A stretch of 64,000 bases of DNA from Galeopsis tetrahit (GCA_963675135.1 OY776121.1:61959265-62023264), one strand, 5' to 3'; shown: positions 44,550 to 57,357, counted from the stretch's first letter. Made by a program: numbers and translations. The notes: generated by a model not told the origin, from the sequence alone.

Positions 44550-45361
44550 TGTGAGTGTTATCTTATAATCTCATAGTCAGCACAGTAAGTAGTGAGTTGA
44601 TAGGATCAGATAAGATGACTTAGGGCGAAATCAGATGAGTTGAAGGTTTTTCAATCAGCTGAGGAGGTGATGCTTAGAGTTCAGCACAGTTGGTCAAATC
44701 AGCACAATACTGGATCAGCACAGTACTCCAGCAGAGTATACCAAGCACAGTACTTCAGCAGAGTATATCAACACAGTACTATCAGCAGAGTTAACTTTTG
44801 ATCACAAGAACAGAAGAGTTGAGTATCAGAACACTAAGTAGTGTTCTGGTCTTTATGGACAAGTCTTCTGATATGAAAGTTAGTTAGTTTAACTAGTTGT
44901 ATTACAGTTACAACTACTTGAGGGCATAACTACCATTTCAGTTGGGCAATAACAGAGCACATGGGTTGTTACAAGCTGCAAACGGTTGCTAACTACTCAA
45001 GCAGTTCCTAACAGCAGCAACTACCTTTGGTCTTTATATACTCTTGTATGTGTACATTGTAAAGGTAAGAGAGAGAGATTTTGGATTCAAGTACGATTGT
45101 AGTCTTTGAGTTGTGTGAGTTCACGAGTGAAGTGAGGAAATATCCTATTCCGATTGAATGAGTGTGTAAACATTCTTGATCAATCAAAGAAGTACTCGTC
45201 TGGTCCAGTGGATGTAGATCACTTTGATCGAACCACTTAAATTCTTTGTGTGTTGTTTGTCTTTTTGCTTACTTTTTGAATTACTATCTTAACTGGTTAT
45301 TTCTTATATCTTCAAGTGTTCTACTTGGTTGGAGACATCTAATCGACTGGAATACTTGACA
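44550..45361 (+). repeat. 5' LTR of copia 2
   Basis: 812 bp, TGTGAGTGTTATC to TACTTGACA. U3 carries CAGCACAGTACT / CAGCAGAGTATA tandem repeats (44690-44800). TATA-like TTTATATACTC near 45035. Confidence 0.9.
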
Positions 45362-45363
45362 AT

Positions 45364-45381
45364 TGGCGCCGTCTGTGGGAA
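45364..45381 (+). other. primer-binding site
   Basis: TGGCGCCGTCTGTGGGAA, two bases after the LTR. Identical over 18 bases to the PBS of the Ty3 Tat element at 35988-36005, and unlike the initiator-methionine type usual in copia elements. Confidence 0.8.
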
Positions 45382-45403
45382 ACTGAAGTAGCTGTAGATC
45401 TAA

Positions 45404-48400
45404 GATGCGGAATTCTACCAAGTACAACATAGAGAATTTTACAGGCACGGGAGATTTTGGGTTGTGGAAGGTCAAGATGCAGGCCTCCTTGAACAGCAAG
45501 GATTATTCGAGGCTCTCGAAAAATCCAAAGAGACTGTAGAAGAAACTGCAGCAGCTGCGGCTGAAAGGAGCAAGTTGCTCAGAAAAGCTCGAAGCACGAT
45601 CCTACTCTGCCTTGGAGATAAGGTCTTGAGGGAGGTTGCGAAAGAGAAGTCAGCGAAGGAGGTTTGGGATAAGCTTGAGAAGTTATATATGGTGAAAACT
45701 CTTGCTAACCGACTCTATTCAAAATAGAAGATGTATGCCTTTAGAATGGGAGATGACAAACCCATTACGGAGCAACTAGATGAGTTCAACAAGATACTTG
45801 ATGATCTGGAGAATTTGGATGTCAAGCTTGAAGAAGAGGATAAGTCTCTTATCTTGTTGAGTGTTCTTCCTAAGTCCTTTGAAATCCTAAAGGACACCAT
45901 CTTGTATGGTAGAAAGGAGGCAATCACATTGGAGGATGTGATCTTGGCTGTCAAATCCAAGCTACTACATAATAAGACATCTCAATGAGATAAAAGTAGC
46001 AGTGGAGAAGGATTGGCAATCAAGGGAGGACATAAGAAATCTGCCTCCAAGAAGAGGTCTAGTCAACCCAAGGGAGCTGATAAGGAAAAATCAGCAGTGT
46101 CAAATCAAGGGGAAGTAGTGTGCCACCACTGAAACAAACCTGGGCACTATAAGAGTACTTGTTTCAAGTACAAACAGCTCATGAGACCAAGAACCCTGTT
46201 GATAAGAATCAAGCAAATCAAATCCAAGAGGATAAGGAGCAGAAGGGCTATGAGTCAGCTTAGTCCCTATCCATCACTTCCACTAAAGAACAGCAGGATT
46301 GGATTTTAGATTCAGGGTGTTCTTTCCACATGACTCCAAGAAGAGATTGGTTTCATGATTTTAAGCATTAGAATGGAGGTTCTGTATTGTTAGGGAATGA
46401 TCACACTTGCAAAGTCAAAGGTGAAGGTACAGTACACTTGAAGATGTATGATGGAGTAGTGAGGATTCTCAAGAGGGTTAGTTATGTTCCTGAACTCAAG
46501 AGAAATTTGATATCTCTTGGTATGCTGGATTAAATGGGCTACAAATTCCAGTCAGAAGATGGAGAGCTCAGAGTTTCAAAGGAGGAGCTTACTGTTCTTA
46601 AAGGTGAGAGAATAAATTTTCTCTACTTTCTTAAGGGAGGAACAGTAATTGGCAGATCAGATGTGGCAAGAGTGCAAGACAACTCAATGTTGTGGCACAG
46701 AAGACTAGGTCATGTAGGAGAGAAGGGCCTACTTGAGCTAAGTAAGCAAGGATTGCTATGTGGTGACAAGATCACAAAGCTTGATTTGTGTGAGCACTGC
46801 ATTCTTGGGAAATCCAAGAGATTGAAGTTTGGAAAGAGTTCACACTCTACCAAAGGAATTTTGGACTATGTCCATTCAGATTTATGGGGGCCAGCTAGGA
46901 ATCAAACCAGAAGTGGTGGGAGATATTTCATGTCTATCATAGATGACTGCTCAAGAAAGGCATGGATCACTATCCTGAAATCCAAGTCAGAGGCATTTGA
47001 AAAGTTCAAGGAATGGCTCACTGAGGTTGAGAATGTCTCTGGAAAGAAGCTCAAGCATTTGAGAACTGATAATGGGCTGGAGTTCATATCAGGAGAGTTC
47101 AATGTTTTCTGCAAGAAAAAGGGTATAGTGAGGCATATAACAGTATCAGGTACACCTCAGCAGAATGGAGTAGCTGAGAGAATGAACCAGACCTTGCTTG
47201 AGAGGGTCAGGTGCATGTTGAGCAGTTATGGACTGCCTAAAGTATTTTGGGGAGAAGCAGTGTTAACAACAGCCTATTTGATAAACAGAAGCCCTTCCTC
47301 ACCTGTGCAATTTAAAACCCCAGAAGAGTTATGGCCTGGCCATGCAGCTGAGTACAATAATTTGAAAGTTTATATTTCTTTAGCATATGCCCATGTCAAG
47401 CAAGATAAGCTTGAGCCTCGAGCCTTGAAATGTGTGTTCATAGGGTATCCTTCAGGTGTGAAAGGGTATAGGTTGTGGTGCCTTGAAGTTGGGATGCAGA
47501 AGTGTATTATCAACAAAGATGTAACTTTTGATGAGAGTAGAATGCCATTGAAAGAAGAGGCAAGTTCAAGTGCAGCACACAACAAACCAGATTAGACACA
47601 GGTTGAGGTGGAGCATGTTGACACCAGAACACTAACTGAAGATCAGATTGATCCAGATGAGGAGGAGACTACTCATAGTGATACTGAGCTTCATAACTAT
47701 CAGCTGACTAGGGACAGAACCAGAAGACAAGTCCACTCACCTCAAAGGTATGGTCAAGCTGACATAGTATCATTTGCATTATGTGCAGCCCTTGAGGTGG
47801 AGTCTTTGGAGCCTAAAACTTACACAGAAGCCATCAACTGCCATGACAAAGAGAAGTGGTTAGTTGCTATGAAGGAAGAACTGTTATCTCTTAACAAGAA
47901 CCAGACTTGGGAGATTGTTGAGAGACCTAAGAACAAGAAACTTGTTGGGTGTAAGTGGATTTACAAGAAGAAGGTGGAGGCTCAGAGAGGTGGCAAGATT
48001 AGGTACAAGGCAAGGCTTGTAGCTAAAGGATTTACACAGAAAGAAGGTATTGACTTTAATGAAATCTTCTCACATGTTGTAAAGCATTGTAGCATTAGAA
48101 TATTGTTGGTTATGGTTGCTCAGTATGAACTGGAGCTGCATCAAATGGATGTGACCACAGCATTTCTTCATGGGACTTTAGATGAGAAGATCTACATGAA
48201 AATACCAGAAGGGTTGGACATAGAAGATGGAGAAGACAAAGTGTGCTTACTCAGAAAATCACTCTATGGCCTCAAACAAAGCCCTAGACAATGGTACTTA
48301 AGGTTTGATGAGTACATTTGCTCAACTGGTTTTACAAGAAGCTTGTATGACAGCTGTGTTTACTTCAGAAGAGTTGAGAGTTCAGTTACCTATCTTCTGT

Positions 48401-49365
48401 TGTATATCGATGATATGTTAATAGCAGGAGAATCTATTAACAGTATCAATCAGGTTAAGGAGATTCTCAAAAGGGAGTTTGAGATGAAAGATCTTGGTGA
48501 AGCTAAAGTGATTCTTGGGATAGAGATCAGTAGAGTTGAGGGAGCAATTCAGCTTAGTCAGCCTACCTATCTGAAAAAGGTGTTAGAGAGATTCAGGATG
48601 AACCAAGCTAAGTCAATTTCTACATCAATTTGCCAGCATCAGAAGCTATCCAATCAGATGTGTCCCAAGAACAGCCAAGAAAGAGCTCAAATGAGTAAGG
48701 TTCCTTATGCCAGTGCAGTAGGGAGTTTAATGTATACTATGGTGTGTTGTAGACCAAATTTAACTTATGCAATGAGGGTAATCAGCAGATACATAAGTGA
48801 TCCAGGTTTAAGTCATTGGGAGACAGTTAAGTGGGTTATGAGATATGTTCTAGGATCAGCTGAGAAGGGTCTGAAATTTCTGAAGATATCAGATGAGGCA
48901 GAAGCACTTGTTGGATATGTTGATGCCGACTATGCAGCCAATGTAGATACAAGAAAGTCCTTGACAGGGTATGTATTCACCTTATTTGGTACAGCTATAT
49001 CATGGAGGTCAATACATCAGTCAGTAGTTGCATTATCTACTACAGAATCAGAATATGTAGCCTTGACTGAAGCAATTAAAGATAGCATGTGGCTTAGGGG
49101 AATCTTGAAGGAGTTTGGTATATCACAAAGAAGTGTGACTGTCTTCTGTGATAACCAAAGTGCAATACATCTTGCAAAGCATCAGGGGTATCATGAGAGA
49201 ACTAAACATATAGATGTGAAGTTGTACTTTGTAAGAGATATTGTAGAGAAGGGGGTGGTCCAGGTAGTGAAGATTGCTACAGAGGAGAACCCTGCTGATG
49301 CGTTCACTAAGGCATTGCCAAAAGAGAAGTTTGGCTTGTGTCTTAGACTTATTGGACTGCATTAA
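45404..49365 (+). pseudogene. copia 2 gag-pol, lightly damaged
   Basis: Starts MRNSTKYNIENFTGTGDFGL, then shifts frame near 45475 to LLEQQGLFEALEKSK. A TAG at 45725 breaks Gag, and the zinc knuckle (CHH-stop-NKPGHYKSTC) has a TGA at 46132. Further stops occur at 45986, 46260 and 46370. From 46534 the integrase is open: HSDLWGP, RTDNGLEF and PQQNGVAERMN give the DDE triad. A TAG at 47593 precedes the RT frame (47608-49365), with LVAKGFTQKEGIDFNE, LLYIDDMLIAGES and RNase H motifs up to NPADAFTKALPKEKF. It resembles TNT1-type polyproteins. Inactive, but younger than copia 1. Confidence 0.9.
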
Positions 49366-49491
49366 TTCCTCCGAGGAGAAGGTTGTTGATCATGTGGCAG
49401 AGGAGCAGTGGTGGAGACTATTCTTTGAGGAAAATAGTGGTTTTGTGTTTTTTGTGGAGGTTAGTTCGATTATGAGCTAAAGGTGGAGAAT

Positions 49492-50341
49492 TGTGAGTGT
49501 TATCTCATAATCTCATAGTCAGCACAGTAAGTAGTGAGCTGATAGGATCAGATAAGATGACTTAGGCCGAAATCAGATGAGTTGAAGGTTTTTCAATCAG
49601 TTGAGAAGGTGATGCTTAGAGTTCAGCACAGTTGGTCAAATTAGCACAGTACTGGATCAGCACAGTACTTCAGCAGAGTATACCAAGCACAGTACTTCAG
49701 CAGAGTATATCAGCACAATACTATCAGCACAGTAAAAGATCAGCACAATATGGAGTATATCAACAGAGTTAGCTTTTGATCACAAGAACAAAAGAGTTGA
49801 GTATCAGAACACTAAGTAGTGTTCTGATCTTTATGGACAAGTCTTCTGATATGAAAGTTAATTAGTTTAACTAGTTGTATTACAGTTACAACTACTTAAG
49901 GGCATAACTACCATTTCAGTTGGGCAATAACAGAGCACATGGGTTGTTACAAGCGGTTGCAAACGGTTGCTAACTACTCAAGCAGTTCCTAACAGCAACA
50001 ATTACCTTTGGTGTTTATATACTCTTGTATGTGTACATTGTAAAGGTTAGAGAGTTAGATTTTAGATGCAAGTACGATTGTAATCTTTGAGTTGTGTGAG
50101 TTCACGAGTGAAGTGAGGAATATCCTATTCCGAGTGAATGAGTGTGTAAACATTCTTGATCAATCAAAGAAGTACTCGTCTGGTCCAGTGGATGTAGATC
50201 ACTTTGATCGAACCACTTAAATTCTTTGTGTGTTGTTTGTCTCTTTGCTTACTTTTTGAATTACTATCTTAGCTGGTTATTTCTTATATTTTCAAGTGTT
50301 CTACTTGGTTGGAGACGTCTAATCAACTGAAATACTTGACA
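49492..50341 (+). repeat. 3' LTR of copia 2
   Basis: 850 bp; 38 bp longer than the 5' LTR mainly because the U3 CAGCACAGTA repeat block (49625-49775) has extra units. Confidence 0.9.
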
Positions 50342-50346
50342 ACCAT

Positions 50347-51036
50347 CAATTCATCCCATCGAATATTGCAAAGTATTAGGATTGACGAGAAACATGAGGT
50401 TATGGATTGTAAATTCAGATGGTATTGATAGCACCACTTTTGATAAATAGCCAAATTCTCAATTTAAATTACGAAAGACGATTTTACTGTAACTCATACC
50501 CTCATGTCCCTCACTCAATTTGACATTTGCTAAAATGGTTTGTCTCTCACAGACATTTCTTAAAAGAAAAATAAATCAACTCCTTTCATTTTAGCTATCA
50601 CCCTCAAACAATTTAATACACCTCATGTTATTACTCTGTATACATAAAACTTTTTTTTTAAATTCATTTCAATTGACAATTTAAACCTCCATCAAAAAGC
50701 AATTGACGTATGTGATCCTATCATTGTATAGTTGACAGTATGTGTCCTTTCACTCATAATTTTCGTACTGATAAATGCTTTGAAGATAAAACGATATTTG
50801 CTAAAGCACATAAAGAAAATGAAAGTATTAATGAGAGGCTAGGATACACGGTGATACAAAAGAATATTTTTGAATAGTTTTTGCATATCCAACAAAGTAT
50901 AGACCTAGTGGCATGAGCGAATTGTATTTTGTTAACTTTTGAACTTTATTTTATAAGTGTTTTGGTCTATTAAATCATTGTTTAATTTTGAAGGTAGATA
51001 TGCATATAATGTTTATTACTCCACGTGTTACACAAT
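50347..51036. other. AT-rich intergenic sequence
   Basis: I see no gene or defined repeat. Confidence 0.4.
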
Positions 51037-51110
51037 TATTTTCACACTTTCCGTTCGTTTCACAATTGTTTTCACACTTTCCGTCCGTTTCACAATTGTT
51101 TGTATATTCT
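51037..51110. repeat. short tandem duplication
   Basis: Two to three copies of CACACTTTCCGTCCGTTTCA-CAATTGTTTT. Confidence 0.85.
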
Positions 51111-51750
51111 AAAAAGAAAACTTCTTTATAAATCTTAACCTCATAATATTGTATTCACATATTTACACAAAATATCATACTTTTACCCTCGATTCAATCA
51201 TTTACATTACTTTATTCATTAAAATTTATAAAATTACCACTTAACCGACCACTCATAACTTATTACATATTTTTCTTGCCAAAAACTTATATACAATATT
51301 TCACAATAGCACTACCGTGCAATATGACCTAATCTTATATTTTTATCTGGTATCCAGTCTTCCTCTCTGCGTTGTCTTCTGCGCCGCCGGTCTCTCTCAT
51401 TCTTTTCTTTGCGATGTCTTCTTCTTTTTTGCGCCGATCTCCTTCTTCTTTGTGATGCCTTATCTTCTGCGCGCTGCGTGAAATCTGCAGGCTTCAATAA
51501 ATAAATAAAATCTTCAGAAACTGTTCATATTTCTGATCTTCTAATCACGAAACAGGCAGAGAATTTTTTTATTTTTTTTTGAATGAATTAATGAGAAAAA
51601 TCAACAATTAATTTATTACAATTAATTGTTGTTTTTTGTAATTGTAGCGATCGATAAAATATTCAACATGATTGTGTTTTTCATGTTTTCAATTATTGTT
51701 CTTCGTCTTTTTAATGTGGGCATCTCATTCCCTCTCAATAATGATGTTTT
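51111..51750. other. intergenic sequence
   Basis: A C/T-rich stretch at 51350-51480 could encode an Arg/Glu-rich peptide on the minus strand, but it is low-complexity and not convincing. Nothing else recognised. Confidence 0.4.
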
Positions 51751-51754
51751 ATTT

Positions 51755-52345
51755 ATACAGTAACACATCTTTCTCTATAAAGTAATACACTTGTGTTTAT
51801 ATAGTAACACAATTTTTTGTGTTACTTTAAGGTCAAATATGTGTTACTCAAAAGAAAATTGTGTGTTATTTGTCCTTACAGTAACACTTATTTGTCCGTA
51901 CAGTAATACTCCCTCCGTTTTTTTTTATAAGATGTTTTAGAGAAATTTATTAGAATTAAGAAAGGGCATATTTTGACAAATATACCCTTAGATAATAAAG
52001 AAGGTTTTTAATTACATTAATTTCATTCCATAATACACATTAAATTTCAATTCTTTCCAAAGTTAAGGGAGGACATAATTGAAATAAACATTGTAAAAAG
52101 TCTAAAACATCTTATATTTATGCACAAGAATAAAAGTTTAAAACATCTTATAAAAAAAAACGGAGGGAGTATATAATTGTATTTATAGTAACACGGATTA
52201 AGAGCAAATTTTCTATTTTATCCTTCCTTAAATTAATTTGTATTAATATTACATGTGAAAAGTCAATTTATGTGTTATTTGTACTTACAGTAACACATAT
52301 TTGGTCTTGTAGTAACATATAATTACCTTTATAGTAACAAGACCT
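51755..52345. repeat. GTAACACA motif array
   Basis: Many copies of AGTAACAC / GTGTTACT, often as TACAGTAACACATATTTG or AAATATGTGTTACT, in both orientations. Split by the Stowaway at 51909-52169. Confidence 0.65.
51909..52169. mobile_element. Stowaway MITE
   Basis: Starts CTCCCTCCGTTTTTTTTTAT, ends AAAAAAAACGGAGGGAG, with TA on both sides. The TIR extends over more than 30 bp. Confidence 0.92.
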
Positions 52346-52365
52346 GAAACCCGTTATCCTGTTAG

Positions 52366-53258
52366 TAGGGGTGTGCATCGGTCGGTTCGGTCACCGAACC
52401 GAACCGAATTAGCACAACCGAACCAAAACTGAAATTCTAGTATAATTAACCGAACCCGAACCGAGCATAGTGAAAACCGAATTTAACCGAACCGAAAAAC
52501 CGAATTAAGAACCGAAATTCTGAAAAAAATGTGGAAAACACACGCCCACAGTTTTGTCCCAAATTTGGAAAAGAGATTGCAATAGGTAAGTTTGAATTCT
52601 TTAGAGAGAGAGTGTGTAAAGACATGTCCAATTCCTCACCTTCTTTACCGTAAAAGTCTCCCTTTTCCTAAACCAAAAACCCCAAATCCACCATGAAATC
52701 CGTCCCAGAAACAATCCCTCTTCCACCATGCAACAATAATACCCCAAAAGAAGAGGAAGGAGGCAACAAAATTGAGCAACAAAAACCCCCAATTTCATCT
52801 GGTTTGTATGTCCACATTAAACCCTCAATCACTGACATTCACTTGTCACTCTTCAATTCCGCCGTGGGTAGCAGGTGTGGGGAGGATGGAGACTTGGAGA
52901 GGAGGGCGGCCGGTGTGGGGAGGCCGCAGAGTCGACCGATTGGCCGTGGTGGCCGGAATCAGCGGCGGAAATGTTTGGCCGATTGGGGTCTGGGGAGGGA
53001 GGGCGCCGTTTGGAAGCTGGAGTGGGGGAAGAAATGAAATAGGTTTAGAAATCTAGGGTTTAGTATTTATATAGTGCCCCTAATTCGGTCGGTTTCGGTT
53101 AACCGATTTTTATTACGAAAATAACCGAAATCGAACCGAAAACCGAGATTTTCAAAAGATGAAACCGAAAACCGAACCGAATTGTTTGGTAACCGAACCG
53201 AATTTGTATTTCGGTTCAGTTCGGTTTTCGGTCAAAAACCAAATAATGCTCACCCCTA
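52366..53258. mobile_element. non-autonomous hAT with gene-like insert
   Basis: Ends TAGGGGTGTGCA and TGCTCACCCCTA; flanks CCTGTTAG and CATGTTAG agree at 7 of 8. Subterminal ACCGAACCGAA arrays lie on both sides (52385-52520 and 53085-53235). The central 52600-53040 lacks these repeats, is GC-rich on the right and has an open frame. Confidence 0.85.
52693..53037 (+). other. open frame in hAT, possible captured gene piece
   Basis: 114 codons: MKSVPETIPLPPCNNN..., SSGLYVHIKPSITDIHLSLF, then an Arg/Gly-rich part. I do not recognise it. It lies wholly inside the hAT between its subterminal repeats, so capture is more likely than a resident gene. Confidence 0.3.
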
Positions 53259-53266
53259 CATGTTAG

Positions 53267-54540
53267 CCTCCTGCGTGTGACTTTTGCGCGATTTTTAAAG
53301 AAATATTCGTTTGACCCGTCAAATCCGCTAAAGATCCACGAATTTTGACCCTTTCTTAAATATACTAATATTTCACGTGAAATATTACACATGAGTGCGG
53401 CCCATTTTTCTTAGTTTAATTTTGGTACAAACATTTTTGGGACGAGGTGAGTATAAACAAATGTAGTGTACGTAAAATTAAGTTTTTAACTAGCAAAATC
53501 ATAATTTGTTGTGGTACTGATATTTTTAAGAGAGATAATTCATTGTTACGATCTTCCAGTTAGAATTTCAATTTACTTTTTTTTTTTTTTTTTAATCAGA
53601 TACAATTTTTTTATATTCAATTTATAAAGTATATCAAATTTCATAATATAAATTAATATTTGAAATAAAATTTCCCACACAAAAATTTAGTATTCCACAT
53701 ACGTCGTCGTATGTGGAATGGAAAACGATATATTCCAAAACTCTTCTTGTATAGATGAGAATTGGTGAATCTTTTTCCTTAACTTTATGGGAAAATGACC
53801 CCCTATATGTATGAATATCATCGTAATAAATACCACAATTGACTGCAAATCTATTAACATTGAAAATGATTAGAAAGACCATCGAAAATAATGGAAATAA
53901 TATTACGAATTCCTATATTAAAGGCATTCAATTAAAAAGGAAAAGACCATCAGTTTTTTTTTAACGGAAATATAAAAATTGATGCTAATTTTGTTAATTA
54001 TGTTTTGGTTTTTAAGATGGTGATGCTTATTTTTAAATTATAAGGATTTAGTATTGCTCTATATTCTCTTAATCTTTTTATGATAAAAAAAAATGATCTT
54101 AATAATTAACTATCTCATTGAAACCCAAACCATATAATTATTAGAATTTGTATTAGCAAATTCAGTAAGAATACTAATACTCCGCTAGTGTCGGTGACTT
54201 GCCCGGTTTGAGAGGTAATTTGGTGAGGTATATATATAAAGTAAATTTGATGAACTGTAAAGTAAAATGTATTTAAAAAATGAGTAACAATTTTAAAAAT
54301 AAAATAACGTTGAAAGAATATTAATTTTATTATATATTTTTATATTAAAAGTGTGCAAATAAATTTAAGACGTCTCAATAAAAAAAAAAATGTTTTGCCA
54401 CCATATATTTTTATTATTACTTACTTTTACTCACTGTACATTGGTCCCTTGTTTCTAATTGTTAATTAGATGGTTCTTTTTCCATTTTGGTTCATTTTCC
54501 CTCTTTAAATGGTTAAAAAAAAAAATTATCACTTATAAAT
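53267..54540. other. AT-rich intergenic sequence
   Basis: No credible gene. The left target copy of the solo LTR begins at 54541. Confidence 0.4.
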
Positions 54541-54545
54541 ATTTT

Positions 54546-55297
54546 TGATGTGCTAAAAATTGCACTGATGGATTGAATATCCTTGGAGTCGGATTATTCA
54601 GGTTCCCGAACGTATATAAAGGATCCGGGTATGCTACTTCCTTCGAAATGATCCTCCAGAACCTACAAAAGACACGACGGAGGGGAGTCCGGTGCGGACA
54701 CTTCGATGCCTAAGTCAGTATAGGGATCTCAATATATCGCAAGGACTTCAAAGTCCTCGATTTATCAAATCAGGTTCTCAAAGGATATCAAAGTATATAA
54801 TAAGAGGTTTAATAAGTCTTGTAAAGAAGTAGAGATTCTAACCTGACAATATATTCAGATTTACCTATTTATAGAGAGCTTCCTCCTAAGAGAAAGTTAG
54901 GGTTTCCTCCTAAGAGGAAGTTAGGGTTTCCTCCTATTTCGGAGCTCCCATTTGGACTCGGCCCTGCTGCATTGACAAGGTCCTCAACTCTCCCACTTCC
55001 CTGAAAAATCGGACCACTCCCCCCAGTAGACTCCATCCACTGAAATAAAGGAGGAATGAGTCTTCCTTTGCTCGATCTCAGGCCGTTTCTTACGGGATTC
55101 TCCTAGATCCTTGGTCTTAGTAATTCTTATCAAGATTAGGTCTTCCTGATATTTCTCCCCAGGTGAAGCTCCCTCCGGAGGGTCCTCCAGAGGGATTCTT
55201 TATACGGAGAGTATTCATTAATCCCAGATCTCCTCTTTTATCTTATCCTCTATACACGTGTCGACTTCTTATCGGATGACATTTTTAGACCGCATCA
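54546..55297 (-). repeat. solo LTR, Tat-related
   Basis: 752 bp, TGATGTGCT to CCGCATCA, with perfect target duplication ATTTT (54541-54545 and 55298-55302). Clearly related to the LTR at 36008-36731 (shared GATGCCTAAGTCAGTATAGG and ACACGTGTCGACT). The strand is set by that match. A solo LTR arises by recombination between the two LTRs of a full element. Confidence 0.9.
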
Positions 55298-55302
55298 ATT
55301 TT

Positions 55303-55481
55303 TAAATTACACTTAATGTTATTATTTTTTTATATAAAGTTTTTTTTTTCTTATTCTACTCAATTGAGTACTAATAATACACTCTCAATAAAAAAATTAT
55401 GTTACCTCTTAGTATAATACTAAATAAACAACTCTTTTCAAATGGGTAATCCAGAGCATATTTAGTATGTTTCATTTTCAA
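55303..55481. other. AT-rich spacer
   Basis: Nothing recognised. Confidence 0.4.
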
Positions 55482-55610
55482 TTTTTTTTTTTTTTTTTGA
55501 AGTTTCGGTATTCAATTCAAAAATTGACTAATTCAAGAGATCATTTCCGTCGTTTATTTATGAGAATCCTATTTAAAGTCAGAACAAAACTTTATATGAA
55601 GTGTTATAAA
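55482..55610 (-). mobile_element. SINE, second family, 3' fragment
   Basis: On the minus strand it ends TGAATTAGTCAATTTTTG...CGAAACTTC plus 17 A. Matches the 3' part of the SINE at 23359-23590; the 5' part is missing or decayed. Confidence 0.5.
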
Positions 55611-57357
55611 ATCTTCTATCTTTTCATTTTTATTCATCTTAATTAGTAATTGTCCCGTATATCTTTTTTTTCTTAATGGGGTAAAAGTGAGTAAAGTAAA
55701 AGCGTAAAAATTTTAATTCATCATTTACCGTATGTATGAAGTTTAATATGAAAGTATCTTATTAGTACTAAAGATAAAAGATTATAAAATAAAGAGTATA
55801 TAATTTTTTTAATATAAAGTTGAATGGTAAAATATTGTAATTGACTACATGGGGGTATCATTAACGTTTTTAAACAAAAGGACTTAACCAATTTTTTTTG
55901 AAACCCATGTTTATGAATCCTTAAGGCTGTGTGGTTTGGGATTGGTCCTTCCTAATTCAATTTTTTTCAATTTAAATATAATTTTTCCCATATTATACAC
56001 ATCTACACATATTCTCATTATTTCTCTTACTTTTTATTATTTCTCACACTCATCCTCTATTCTAATTCCTCCGTTTCACTATACGTTTTCTATTTTTTTA
56101 ATGTTTTAATTAAAATATATAATAAAATGATAAATGTAGTACAAGTGATATGATGATGAGAGGAAAAACACTACAAAAAACTTTTAAAATGGCAACGGAT
56201 TCCCCCTCACTAATCAAGAAGGCAACGGCAAAGGCAACGACACTCCGCCGTTGCCAATATGGTCGTTGCAATTTTATAGGCAACGAATTTGGGGAAAACC
56301 GTTGCCTTTTGGCAACGGCAGGTGGCCGTCGCCTTTTTGCAAGGGCGTGGAGGCCGTTGCCTTTTCGCAACGGGGCCCAGCCATTGCCTTTTAGCAACGG
56401 ACCCACCACTGCCGTCGCCTTTTTATTAACTTTTAAAAAATGAGAACCTGGGTTTCGAACCCAGATCTCTAAGGCAACCAACACACCTCGCGAATTTTCA
56501 TCTTTTTCGCTCCAACTGGGTTTCGAGCACGGGACCTCTCGGTCCTGTAGAGTTTTGGGCGCCCCCTGTGTACCGTTTAGGCTAGGAGCTTTAGTCGTCA
56601 TGTTGTAAACATGCACAATTAATATATATTCAATATAATTTTAGTTTCAATTCTTTATTTCAATCAATTTTAACTTTAATTGTTGCTTATTAAATTGTCA
56701 AAGCATATCATATTTATTTCTAAATGAGAATTAACTAAATTATAATGTGTTTCAAATTAAATAATTTAATTACGATATCAATTTACACTATTTAAATTTA
56801 TTCTAATCTTCAATTTACAACATTTAAATTCATTCTAATTTTCAATTCACAACATTATAATTAAATACAACATTGAGTATAATTATTTTCACTTATCCAT
56901 TTAATTTTATTCTAATCACATCATTTAAATTCATTCTAATTTTCAATTCACAACATTATAATTACATACAACATTGAGTATAATTATTTTCGCTTATACA
57001 TGTAAATTTATTCTAATCACATCATTTAAATTCATTCTAATTTTCAATTCACAACATTAAATATAAAAACTAATTAAAAATCATTCTAATTTATCCATTT
57101 AATTAAAAATATTTTCATCTATTATAAAATCATTCTCAAGTTCATTTTCAATTAAAATAACATCACAAACAACATTAATTATAATTATTAGCATGTTCAC
57201 ATCAATTAAAATAACATCACACACAACATTAAAATAAAAATTAATCTTCAACGTCAATGTAATATAATAACATCACACATAACAAAGTAATATAAAAATG
57301 TATCACCCCTCATCACCACCACCATTAATTAATTACTGAAAACTATATATATATATA

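Larger units (their letters stand above)
44550..50341 (+). mobile_element. Ty1/copia retrotransposon 2, Tork/TNT1-like
   Basis: Structurally complete: 5' LTR 44550-45361, PBS, gag-pol, PPT (AAAGGTGGAGAAT, 49480-49491) and 3' LTR 49492-50341. A perfect 5-bp target duplication ACCAT (44545-44549 and 50342-50346). The coding region carries several point stops and shifts. Confidence 0.93.

Noticed and set aside
51312..51497. 61-codon Arg/Glu-rich frame on the minus strand
   Set aside because: Low-complexity CT-rich sequence with no family match or gene context.
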